DNA of 64,000 bases from assembly GCA_903919715.1 (NCBI GenBank), contig CAIXJC010000010.1, forward strand, positions 175,246 through 239,245. The letters are read 5' to 3'. This stretch comes from an uncultured bacterium. GTDB lineage: Bacteria; Planctomycetota; Phycisphaerae; Phycisphaerales; SM1A02. Shown one piece after another: positions 17,321 through 24,617 of this stretch (position 1 is its first letter; every line of letters starts with the position of its first letter). Made by a program: the position numbers and the translations under genes. The notes below the pieces were generated by a model. That model worked only from the letters and a program-made list of their open reading frames with translations. It had not been told where the DNA came from and searched no databases.

Positions 17321-17326
17321 TAGGAT
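17321..17326 (+). promoter_or_regulatory. -10 box (TAGGAT) of menG, leaderless spacing
   Basis: TAGGAT, then 6 nt (CATCAA), then the ATG at 17333. No Shine-Dalgarno is visible. Confidence 0.5.
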
Positions 17327-17332
17327 CATCAA

Positions 17333-18160
17333 ATGACCTCTCAGGGCGAGATACCACCAACGGTTCGCGGCGACCAAACAACGTCGCCAAACGCACGAGA
17401 CACCAATTCGGCCGGGTGGGATGCCACAACGCTCGAGGGAAACCCACACGGGCGATCGGATAAGGCTGAAAGAGTCCGCGACATGTTTACGGCGATCGCT
17501 CACGCATACGACCTCAATAACCGTGTGCACTCCTTTGGACTCGACCAATCATGGCGAAAGAATGCCGTGCGATTGGCGGAGCCCGTTCAAGGAGCTGCGG
17601 TACTCGATGTTGCCTGCGGGACTGGCGATTTGGCTCAAGCGTTTGCACGAGCAGGTGCTGGAAGTGTCATCGGACTCGATTACACGCCCGCCATGTTGGA
17701 TCATGCCCGCTCCAAAGCAGCGCGCTTTGGAGGTCGCATTGCGGACATTCAATATGTGCACGGTGATGCACAGGAACTGCCCTATGCGGACCATACATTC
17801 GACATCGTTTCGATTGCATTCGGCATTCGAAATGTGGCTCAGCCATTGAAAGCGATCAGCGAGTTTCGGCGTGTCTTGAAGCCTGGCGGCCGCCTTGTAA
17901 TCCTCGAGTTTTCACAACCCAATTCTCGATTTGTGCGCTTTTTTCACGGGCTGTACACCAATCACATCATGCCCTGGACGGCGACGATTCTCGCACGAGA
18001 TGGATCGGGCGCGTATCGATATTTGCCTCGGTCGGTGCAGACTTTTCTAGATCCTCGACAACTTTCGGATCAATTGATTTCCGCAGGGTTTTTCAAAGTC
18101 TCGCAGCATGTGTTGACGATGGGTACTTGTGTGATTTCCATTGGACGGGTCGCAAATTGA
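17333..18160 (+). CDS. menG: Demethylmenaquinone / ubiquinone methyltransferase
   Basis: 275 aa. After a ~40-residue variable N-terminus, the UbiE/MenG sequence starts: V-R-D-M-F-T-A-I-A-H-A-Y-D-L-N-N-R, then the SAM-binding V-L-D-V-A-C-G-T-G-D-L-A, D-I-V-S-I-A-F-G-I-R-N-V, and R-V-L-K-P-G-G-R-L-V-I-L-E-F-S, all close to family signatures. The enzyme C-methylates demethylmenaquinone (or the ubiquinone precursor) at the membrane with S-adenosylmethionine. Quinone type cannot be told; menaquinone is the usual planctomycete quinone. It is the first gene of a plus-strand group with the amidohydrolase-like gene 27 bp downstream. Start is the ATG after a TAGGAT box. Confidence 0.88.
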   Translation: MTSQGEIPPTVRGDQTTSPNARDTNSAGWDATTLEGNPHGRSDKAERVRDMFTAIAHAYDLNNRVHSFGLDQSWRKNAVRLAEPVQGAAVLDVACGTGDLAQAFARAGAGSVIGLDYTPAMLDHARSKAARFGGRIADIQYVHGDAQELPYADHTFDIVSIAFGIRNVAQPLKAISEFRRVLKPGGRLVILEFSQPNSRFVRFFHGLYTNHIMPWTATILARDGSGAYRYLPRSVQTFLDPRQLSDQLISAGFFKVSQHVLTMGTCVISIGRVAN

Positions 18161-18171
18161 GCCAAAACAGC

Positions 18172-18177
18172 TACACT
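18172..18177 (+). promoter_or_regulatory. -10-like box (TACACT) before the amidohydrolase-like gene
   Basis: TACACT is followed by 10 nt and the ATG at 18188, giving a transcript with at most a 4-nt leader if used. Confidence 0.35.
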
Positions 18178-18187
18178 CCAACTCGAC

Positions 18188-19114
18188 ATGATTTTTGATG
18201 TAATGACGCGCGCTTGGCACTCCCCAGAACAACTCGGCTTCGAGTTGGCGGATGGAATTCGTAACAACGCGCGGCGACCTGGGGGCCTCGATGGAACGTT
18301 GGGCGCGCACACTCGGGCGATCGACTGCATTGGATGCGCCCTTGTTCATGGCTTCAAGTCACAGGCACTCTCGGCGGTCATTCCACACGAATTCATCGCT
18401 GATGTCGTATCACGGCAACCTCACCGTCTCGCAGGAATTGCGGGGATCGATCCAATGTCCCCATCATGGTCTGAGGATCTCGACCATGCCAAAGCGCTCG
18501 GGCTCGTTGGCGTGAATATTTCACCTTCGGCACAAGGATTCCACCCAACCCATTCGACCGCGATGCGCTTTTACGATCGATGCGCAAACGAAAACCTTCC
18601 GATCTTCGTCAGCCGTCCCGGCATCCTGTCGCCTGCGATGATTTTGGAGTACGACCGACCAACGCCATGGGACGAAGTTGCGCGTTCATTTCCATCGCTG
18701 AAAATTGTTCTCTCTGAAATTGGTTCTCCGTGGATTGACGAAACAATTGCACTGCTCGCAAAGCACGCAGGAATCTACGCAGAGACCAGCGGGATCGCAT
18801 CACAATCGTGGAGGCTGTACACCACACTTTTGCAAGCGCACGAATTCGGCGTGCTTGACAAGATCTTCTTTGGCTCTGGATTCCCGTTCGGATCTCCCGC
18901 TGCTGCCGTTGAAGCGATCTACTCGCTCAACTCATATGCCCTTGGAACGAACTTGCCGTCAATCCCTCGAGCAGCGCTGAGATTGATCGTTGAACGCAAT
19001 CCAATTTCAACTCTCGCAATGAAGGCTCCTCTTGCAATTGGAAGAAGCCAATCAACAGCGACCGTATCTGATCGATCGGACTTTGGAGCTTCCGCATCGT
19101 CGCCGCGGCGGTGA
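18188..19114 (+). CDS. COG2159-type amidohydrolase-fold protein without metal ligands
   Basis: 308 aa, a TIM-barrel protein resembling the amidohydrolase 2 (COG2159) family: L-A-G-I-A-G-I-D-P near residue 81, D-H-A-K-A-L-G-L-V-G-V-N-I near 99, L-P-I-F near 137, L-K-I-V-L near 171 and D-K-I-F-F-G-S near 224. The metal positions are changed: the first strand reads D-V-M-T-R instead of D-x-H-x-H, strand five V-S-R-P-G in place of the usual His, Glu177 stands where a His is expected, and F-G-S-G-F-P (Gly231) replaces the invariant Asp of F-G-S-D-x-P. Hydrolysis by the usual metal mechanism is therefore unlikely. Its stop overlaps the lipoprotein start by 4 bp, so the two are coupled. Confidence 0.72.
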   Translation: MIFDVMTRAWHSPEQLGFELADGIRNNARRPGGLDGTLGAHTRAIDCIGCALVHGFKSQALSAVIPHEFIADVVSRQPHRLAGIAGIDPMSPSWSEDLDHAKALGLVGVNISPSAQGFHPTHSTAMRFYDRCANENLPIFVSRPGILSPAMILEYDRPTPWDEVARSFPSLKIVLSEIGSPWIDETIALLAKHAGIYAETSGIASQSWRLYTTLLQAHEFGVLDKIFFGSGFPFGSPAAAVEAIYSLNSYALGTNLPSIPRAALRLIVERNPISTLAMKAPLAIGRSQSTATVSDRSDFGASASSPRR

Positions 19115-19839
19115 TGCGAAGTCTTTCATTGAACCTCTCTTCAATAATTCGGACGAGCGACTGGAACAGATTCCAGCCGCAATTTGCGCAGAAAGCGGCA
19201 TGTATCCTCTGCGTTTTGTTTCTCGTTGGCTGTGGCGCGGAATCATCTGGACGACTTGAATTCACATCCATGGGCGATACGCCACGAACGCTTCCGACCA
19301 ATGTTGGAATCAGTACCTATGCGTTGGAACTGGCAAACACTTCCTTCATTCAAAGTGATCTGACTCAAGTGCAGTTGCGAGATTCAACTGAGCTCTATGG
19401 GTACGTCCTTCATGCAGAATTGCTCTGGGTGCCGAAAGCTGGCAAGACAGCCGTCGATCCAGCAGCTACGAATACCAGCATTCGACTTGTCGTTTTCTCT
19501 GGGCACGAAGTTGGGCTCTATGGCGGAGGTGGATTCGCATGGCCCATTGGAACTCCAGGCGATGCCGAGTATGGAATCAATATCGTCGGCTCGAATGCGA
19601 CATTGCTTGCTGCGACTCCAGGATTCGTCGACTTACTAAGCCCTGCACAACTCACAGGGGAAATGGTCAGCAAATTGGATGATGCACAAACGAGGCAGAT
19701 GCGGCGAGCGACAAGCCAATGCGTCAGCAATGCGCTCAAGCGCGTGCAGTGGGTTGGACCACGAGCGGCTGAACTTCATCAGCGACACGCAGCAAGCGCA
19801 GAGGATGGATTCTCTACGGCTGAATTTGTTCTGCCGTAA
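19111..19839 (+). CDS. Lipoprotein of unknown function
   Basis: 242 aa. A long n-region (about 28 residues, several Arg and Lys) leads to a hydrophobic core C-I-L-C-V-L-F and the lipobox L-V-G-C with lipidated Cys41. The mature part is mainly beta-strand and has no family I recognise; G-Y-V-L-H-A-E-L-L-W-V-P and R-L-V-V-F-S-G-H-E-V-G-L-Y-G-G-G-G are its most regular stretches. The Gly-rich G-L-Y-G-G-G-G-F loop and the C-terminal helical tail (about 180-235) are the notable parts. It is coupled by an ATGA overlap to the amidohydrolase-fold gene and overlaps the convergent Nudix gene by 26 bp. Confidence 0.62.
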   Translation: MMRSLSLNLSSIIRTSDWNRFQPQFAQKAACILCVLFLVGCGAESSGRLEFTSMGDTPRTLPTNVGISTYALELANTSFIQSDLTQVQLRDSTELYGYVLHAELLWVPKAGKTAVDPAATNTSIRLVVFSGHEVGLYGGGGFAWPIGTPGDAEYGINIVGSNATLLAATPGFVDLLSPAQLTGEMVSKLDDAQTRQMRRATSQCVSNALKRVQWVGPRAAELHQRHAASAEDGFSTAEFVLP

Positions 19840-20521
19840 TGACTCGCCGAGCAACCTCGATCATCGCAAGTGAACACGGCGATGTTGGTTGGGGGAACTG
19901 AAATCCTTCCAACATTCGCAAGCTTGAATATTCCCAATTGGGCGGAGCATCTGGCGGCGACTCCATCGATATATCGTGAATGATCTCCCAGTTACCGACG
20001 CTCCGATCGAATATGAGCGCGACGGGCTTGGGACGCACGCATGGACGAGCTGCACATTCCTCCATCAATTCGCGCCCGATCCCAACGATCGGATCTTCAC
20101 CAGGTTCGACCGACCCACCAGGAGCAAATTCCCAGTGCGATGGATACGTCGCACAGGAAGCACTGCGCTGTCCGATCAAGCACTTGCCCCGCCAATGTGC
20201 AATTGCTTTTATTCCAAGCCCGACGAATCCCGTCGTGATTCCCAGACTCCGCACCGCCGCCATTCGATAGGTGGTCCGAGTGACATGAATCGTCGCTCCA
20301 CCGTGACCATCGCGACGAACTCCCAAGACATGCAAACAGGGCCCATCGGTCATGCGCGGATTGTCTGCAACCATCCGTTCCCACCCCGAGGCAATCGCCT
20401 TCTTGTCCACCTTGATGTCGAGAGCGATATCGCTCTCGACCAAGCGCGCTGGACGACGCAACCAAATCAAACGATCTGCAATTGAAGATGGTGAGGGCGC
20501 TGCCATACAAATCAAATCCAA
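19814..20521 (-). CDS. Nudix hydrolase
   Basis: 235 aa. The Nudix box is intact: G-G-S-V-E-P-G-E-D, then seven residues, then R-E-L-M-E-E (about residues 135-157), matching Gx5Ex7REUxEExGU except Ala for the last Gly. The ~100 residues before it form a domain with D-G-P-C-L-H-V-L-G-V and H-V-T-R-T-T-Y-R-M, seen in larger Nudix proteins. These enzymes cleave nucleoside-diphosphate-linked compounds using Mg2+ held by the box. The TTG at 20521 is the longest start; the ATG six codons on (20506) is equally likely. Its upstream region holds three inverted repeats. Confidence 0.82.
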   Translation of the reverse strand: MDLICMAAPSPSSIADRLIWLRRPARLVESDIALDIKVDKKAIASGWERMVADNPRMTDGPCLHVLGVRRDGHGGATIHVTRTTYRMAAVRSLGITTGFVGLGIKAIAHWRGKCLIGQRSASCATYPSHWEFAPGGSVEPGEDPIVGIGRELMEECAARPCVRPKPVALIFDRSVGNWEIIHDISMESPPDAPPNWEYSSLRMLEGFQFPQPTSPCSLAMIEVARRVITAEQIQP

Positions 20522-20577
20522 GTTTGCGACGCATGGAAAAGTGTACGAAGGATGCTTCGGAGACTCTCCTTGTCCGA

Positions 20578-20614
20578 TGATCCAAAATATTTCATAAAAA
20601 TTTCCTTTGGATCA
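20578..20614. repeat. Perfect 9-bp inverted repeat (TGATCCAAA / TTTGGATCA) in a divergent promoter region
   Basis: Arms 20578-20586 and 20606-20614 with an AT-rich 19-bp centre. It lies between the divergent Nudix gene and the small 75-aa gene, where no transcript should end, so an operator or leader hairpin is more likely than a terminator. Confidence 0.5.
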
Positions 20615-20646
20615 AGGACTACGGATCGTGGATCGACCAACGCACG

Positions 20647-20704
20647 ACCACAAGAACTCGTGGTTTGCCGACTCCGCAACGCCACATCATCACGAAGCGG
20701 AGTC
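20647..20704. repeat. Two adjacent inverted repeats in the leader of the 75-aa gene
   Basis: ACCAC/GTGGT (20647-20664, 8-nt loop) is followed by GACTCCGC/GCGGAGTC (20670-20677 and 20697-20704, 19-nt loop). Together with the repeat at 20578 they make three successive hairpins within 130 bp. Confidence 0.45.
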
Positions 20705-20750
20705 GCAGATCGCATTTTCTCGTCAGGAAACGCGCTTTGAAGACCGATGA

Positions 20751-20978
20751 ATGATGTCTATGAGAAACGACTGCGCAACTGGAACCGTTGACCACCTTGT
20801 CGAATCGATCGTCGCGCTCAATCCTGGAGCCGACCGTGAGTGGCTCGTTACCTTTGAGGCATACGACCTCAACCGATATCTTCAGCATCTCGAGAATGCG
20901 CTCGAACCACGCGCTCAGTCCACACCTTGGGAACGACTCGGTGATACGCCTGCGATCGTTTCACGAACAGCGGCATAA
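20751..20978 (+). CDS. Small uncharacterised protein (75 aa)
   Basis: 75 aa, no signal peptide or membrane segment. The composition is that of a real soluble protein: an N-terminal helix (D-H-L-V-E-S-I-V-A-L-N-P-G-A-D), an aromatic centre (R-E-W-L-V-T-F-E-A-Y-D-L-N-R-Y-L-Q-H-L-E), and a tail S-T-P-W-E-R-L-G-D-T-P-A-I-V. The tail resembles short planctomycete proteins ending in a W-x-R-x-x-x-T-P-A motif, from memory only. It is the only ORF in this gap with this kind of composition, it runs opposite the Nudix gene, and its ~230-bp upstream region has three inverted repeats. Three ATGs (20751, 20754, 20760) compete for the start. Confidence 0.5.
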   Translation: MMSMRNDCATGTVDHLVESIVALNPGADREWLVTFEAYDLNRYLQHLENALEPRAQSTPWERLGDTPAIVSRTAA

Positions 20979-21037
20979 GACCCCGAAAGGTTAAATGACG
21001 ACGATTTGAATGACTGTATTGAGCGGATTCGATCCGC

Positions 21038-21520
21038 TTATGAGCGGTCTATGTCGGCGAGAAATGTCGCCATTTTCTTCTTCAGCAATCGCAGTCCGAG
21101 TAGACCGCGCACTCGAGTCAGCAGTTCCACTTTGTTCACCGGCTTCGAAACAAAGTCGTCGCAACCAGATTCGACCGCGCGTTCCATATCTCCAAGTTCG
21201 TGAAGTGCCGTCACCATGATGATGATGGTTTCGCGAGTCGCTGGATTCGCCTTCACTCTTTGACAGACTTCAAACCCAGACATTTTCGGCATCATCACAT
21301 CAAGGAGCACGAGATCAGGATGGTCCGATTCAATCCGCGCCATAGCCTCGACTCCGTCATGGGCCACGAGAATTTCGCATGGCAGGCTTTCCATATACGC
21401 CTGAATCAATTCAAGATTCTGCGCGTTGTCATCGACGATTAAGACTTTCCCATCACCGATGTTGATCTGGGATTGCGCATTCGTCGCAGAGGCGGTTTCT
21501 GAACCATTCGGGGCGTTCAT
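21038..21520 (-). CDS. Single-domain response regulator
   Basis: 160 aa. A ~22-residue Ala/Asn/Ser-rich N-terminus precedes a complete REC domain: acidic pair V-D-D-N (about 29-32), phosphoacceptor Asp in V-L-L-D-V-M-M-P (about 73), switch Thr in M-V-T-A-L (about 102) and Lys in S-K-P-V (about 124). No output domain follows beyond a short basic helix (R-L-L-K-K-K-M-A-T-F-L). Such proteins act by phosphorylation-dependent protein contact, for example in phosphorelays. No histidine kinase is in the window. It is the last gene of the minus-strand run but has its own TAAGAT box 6 bp before the ATG. Confidence 0.9.
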   Translation of the reverse strand: MNAPNGSETASATNAQSQINIGDGKVLIVDDNAQNLELIQAYMESLPCEILVAHDGVEAMARIESDHPDLVLLDVMMPKMSGFEVCQRVKANPATRETIIIMVTALHELGDMERAVESGCDDFVSKPVNKVELLTRVRGLLGLRLLKKKMATFLADIDRS

Positions 21521-21526
21521 GTCAGC

Positions 21527-21532
21527 ATCTTA
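21527..21532 (-). promoter_or_regulatory. -10 box (TAAGAT) of the response regulator, leaderless spacing
   Basis: On the minus strand TAAGAT, 6 nt (GCTGAC), then the ATG at 21520. Confidence 0.5.
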
Positions 21533-21565
21533 CGGCATCCGCCCTGCTGCGAAAGCACTGGAGTC

Positions 21566-24500
21566 TTAGAGTGGATCAGCGATGGCTCGCGCCAATAATT
21601 CAATCGGATGCAGCGCTGTTCGATTGACGCCGTCGGCAATCTGATGGCGGCAACTTGTACCTGGTGCGCAAACGATCGCATCTGGATGGTCATCGAGCTT
21701 GGCAAATAAATCTTGCTGGCCGATGCGCATCGAGAGGTCGAAATTCGCCGCCTGAAAACCAAATCCCCCAGCCATACCGCAACATCCCGTCGCTAATGTC
21801 CTAGCCGAGTCGCCGAAAATTCTGCGCAGCAATCCGGACGAAGTGACAGCCCCCCAAAGCGCCTTCTGATGACAATGCGCATGGAGAACAATCTTCTCGG
21901 AAGTCTTCGCGAAAACGGGACGGATGGGATGCGCATCCCACTGACGGTCAAGCCACTCCTCGACCAACCACGTCTGAGCCGCAAGCGAAGCAAGAATCGT
22001 CGGCTCAATTCCCATCTTCAAGTCAAGCCAATCATCTTTAATCGCAGAAACGCACGACGGTTCGAGCCCCAAGAGAGCAACGGCTCCTTCGCGCCGCATT
22101 GAGCCACAGAGAGCAAGCGCAGTCTCGCGACTCATGCGAGCAGCGTCAGCCAACATCCCATTTGAGATTGCGGCTCGACCGCAGCATCCCGCATTTGGAA
22201 GGACAACGCGATAGCCAAACGCATTGAGCACTTCGACTGCCGCTCGTCCCACTTCTGGCTGCGACCATTGGCTGAAACAATCAGGCATCAACAGGACGGT
22301 CGGACGGTCTAGAAGTGATTGAGGGCCATGGGCTCGAACAGTTTGTGCTGCGCGCCGATTCATCCATGAACGGAGTGATGGTCCAAATGGCGGAAGCGAT
22401 CGACGAGGCGAAAAGCCCATCAGCGATGCGATCATCGACCGAACAATACGAATCCCGATCAGCCAATTCGAGATGGGCCAGAGTGCGCTGCCCATTCGGT
22501 TCAATGATCGAATCTTTCCCATCAGTCGAACGCGCCACGGAACGCTTCCCCGCCGCCAATATCCCTGCGCTGTGAATTCCGCTTTCAACTTCGAAATATC
22601 GACATTGCTCGGGCATTCCGTCTTGCACGCTTTGCACGAAAGACAGAGGTCAAGCGTCTCTTTGACATGTGGATCATCCCATGCAGCCGCTGTGGAATTA
22701 GCAGACTTGCCATCTGCAAATTGCCCCGTCACAGCAAGGCGCAGCGCATTCGCACGTCCACGCGTCGAGTGTCGTTCATCTTTTAGTGCGCGATACGAAG
22801 GACACATCGTCCCGCCGGGAGTCATTCGACGACAGAGTCCCGCACCATTGCACTGCTCGAGCGCATGCGAGAATCCCTCTTCTCGTTCATAGCGAAAGAA
22901 AGTTGGAACATCTGGAGCGTGAACGAATTGCTTATCGTCGGGGCGTACGCGCAGTTGCGAAGTGATCGCTACTGGATCATCAGTGTGAATCAAGTTGCCA
23001 GGATTCATGAGAGAGCGTGGATCAAAGACATTCTTGATATCGCGAATCGCTTGCGCGATGACAGGGCCGAGGACGCGCGTCAAGAGTGGGCTGCGAACTC
23101 GCCCATCGCCATGCTCTCCGCTCAATGCGCCGCCATACTTCACGACAAGATCTGCGACTTCGACTGCAATCGATCGAAGTGTCGCGAGCCCTTCCTCGCT
23201 TGCAATTGCGACCAACGGTCGAATATGGAGACATCCGACTGAAGCATGAGCGTAATACGCTGCGATACTGCCGTGGCGGGCAACGATCGCACGAAAGTCT
23301 TCGACGAATTCGCTCAGCCGAGCAGGGTCGACGGCTGTGTCTTCAACAAAGGTGAGCGGTTTTTTATCGCCCGGAACTCCGTGCAGTAAGGGCTCTCCAG
23401 CTTTTCGCAATCGCCATGCGGCATCCATCGCCTCGGCGCCGAAATGGCGGGCCATCGGGGCATCAGAAACGACTTGCGCGAGTTGATCCATCTTGGATTC
23501 AATCTCTTCGCGCGAATTTCCGAAGTATTGGACATACATCACCGCCCCCAACCGTCCAGACTTCGGAGTGGGCATGACATGGACATCGTGGCGATACATC
23601 GCATTCTGCTTCGCCATCTCAATGACTATGTCGTCGACCAATTCCACTGCACTTGGCCCCGTCGCAATCATTGCCGTCAGCGGACGCAGCGCAGAGGCAA
23701 CTCCTTCAAATCCGATGATTGCAAGTCCACGCACCTTGGGACGATCAACCAATGCCAGTTCGGCCTCCACGGTGACAGCAAGCGTTCCTTCTGATCCGCA
23801 AAGCAAATGCGCAAGATTCACTCGGTCGAATGTCCCCGCAGTTGATGCGCGCAACTGGGCGAGAAAAATATCTAAGTTGTATCCATCAACATGACGCAGA
23901 ATCTTCGGGATTCGCCTGTCGATCTCGTCAGCGATTGGAAGAACGATTTCGGAAATTCGGCGTGTCAACTCCTTCACAATCGGATCGCTCTCGCTCGATC
24001 CCTCTGCGAAGCGAACACGTGTTCCGTTGGCGAGAATGACATCGAGCGAGACGAGCTGCTCAACCGTTCGGCCATACAAAATCGAATTCGCGCCAGCCGA
24101 ATTATTGCCAATCATGCCTCCAAGCGTCGCATGCGAACCTGTCGCCACATCTGCGCCGAACATCAGACCATGCGGCATGAGCGCATCGTTGAGTTGATCG
24201 AGGACAACTCCTGGTTCAACGCGGACGCGCCGCCTCATCGGATCAATCTCCAATATCCCCCTGCATTTCGCGCTGAAATCGATGACGACGGCATGATTTA
24301 CAGTTTGTCCAGCCAACGCCGTCCCACCGCCACGAGGGAGGATTGGAACTCCCAATCGTCCGCAAACTCGAACCGCTTCGATGCCATCTCGCACCGTGTC
24401 AGGGATGACGACTCCAATAGGTTCGACTTGATACAGGCTCGCATCCGTCGAGTACAGCATTCGATCGTGCAGTCCGAAACGAATTTCTCCGTTGACTGCC

Positions 24501-24601
24501 GATGCGAGTTCCTGCGCAATCAGTTGATGCGATGATCCCGAGGGAGAATGCTTGAGCACGCCGAGATGAATGTCGTTCTGTGCTTTCAACGGGTCGCCCA
24601 T
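21566..24601 (-). CDS. GlcD/D-lactate-dehydrogenase-type FAD protein fused to Fe-S (CCG-domain) subunit
   Basis: 1011 aa from the ATG at 24601; the longer frame would overlap the upstream gene. Order of domains: FAD-binding PCMH fold with L-P-R-G-G-G-T-A-L-A-G-Q-T-V near residue 70 and G-G-M-I-G-N-N-S-A-G near 135; C-terminal FAD-oxidase cap with G-A-L-S-G-E-H-G-D-G-R-V-R-S-P-L near 475; two 4Fe-4S clusters, C-N-G-A-G-L-C and, about 70 residues on, C-L-S-C-K-A-C-K-T-E-C-P; then two CCG modules (A-G-C-C-G-R-A and T-G-C-C-G-M-A-G-G-F-G). This combines GlcD/Dld and GlcF-type parts in one chain. It should oxidise a 2-hydroxyacid (D-lactate, glycolate or D-2-hydroxyglutarate) and pass electrons through the clusters to a membrane carrier. 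Substrate not assignable. Confidence 0.9.
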   Translation of the reverse strand: MGDPLKAQNDIHLGVLKHSPSGSSHQLIAQELASAVNGEIRFGLHDRMLYSTDASLYQVEPIGVVIPDTVRDGIEAVRVCGRLGVPILPRGGGTALAGQTVNHAVVIDFSAKCRGILEIDPMRRRVRVEPGVVLDQLNDALMPHGLMFGADVATGSHATLGGMIGNNSAGANSILYGRTVEQLVSLDVILANGTRVRFAEGSSESDPIVKELTRRISEIVLPIADEIDRRIPKILRHVDGYNLDIFLAQLRASTAGTFDRVNLAHLLCGSEGTLAVTVEAELALVDRPKVRGLAIIGFEGVASALRPLTAMIATGPSAVELVDDIVIEMAKQNAMYRHDVHVMPTPKSGRLGAVMYVQYFGNSREEIESKMDQLAQVVSDAPMARHFGAEAMDAAWRLRKAGEPLLHGVPGDKKPLTFVEDTAVDPARLSEFVEDFRAIVARHGSIAAYYAHASVGCLHIRPLVAIASEEGLATLRSIAVEVADLVVKYGGALSGEHGDGRVRSPLLTRVLGPVIAQAIRDIKNVFDPRSLMNPGNLIHTDDPVAITSQLRVRPDDKQFVHAPDVPTFFRYEREEGFSHALEQCNGAGLCRRMTPGGTMCPSYRALKDERHSTRGRANALRLAVTGQFADGKSANSTAAAWDDPHVKETLDLCLSCKACKTECPSNVDISKLKAEFTAQGYWRRGSVPWRVRLMGKIRSLNRMGSALWPISNWLIGIRIVRSMIASLMGFSPRRSLPPFGPSLRSWMNRRAAQTVRAHGPQSLLDRPTVLLMPDCFSQWSQPEVGRAAVEVLNAFGYRVVLPNAGCCGRAAISNGMLADAARMSRETALALCGSMRREGAVALLGLEPSCVSAIKDDWLDLKMGIEPTILASLAAQTWLVEEWLDRQWDAHPIRPVFAKTSEKIVLHAHCHQKALWGAVTSSGLLRRIFGDSARTLATGCCGMAGGFGFQAANFDLSMRIGQQDLFAKLDDHPDAIVCAPGTSCRHQIADGVNRTALHPIELLARAIADPL

Positions 24602-24617
24602 CAAACGAAATGTCGAA

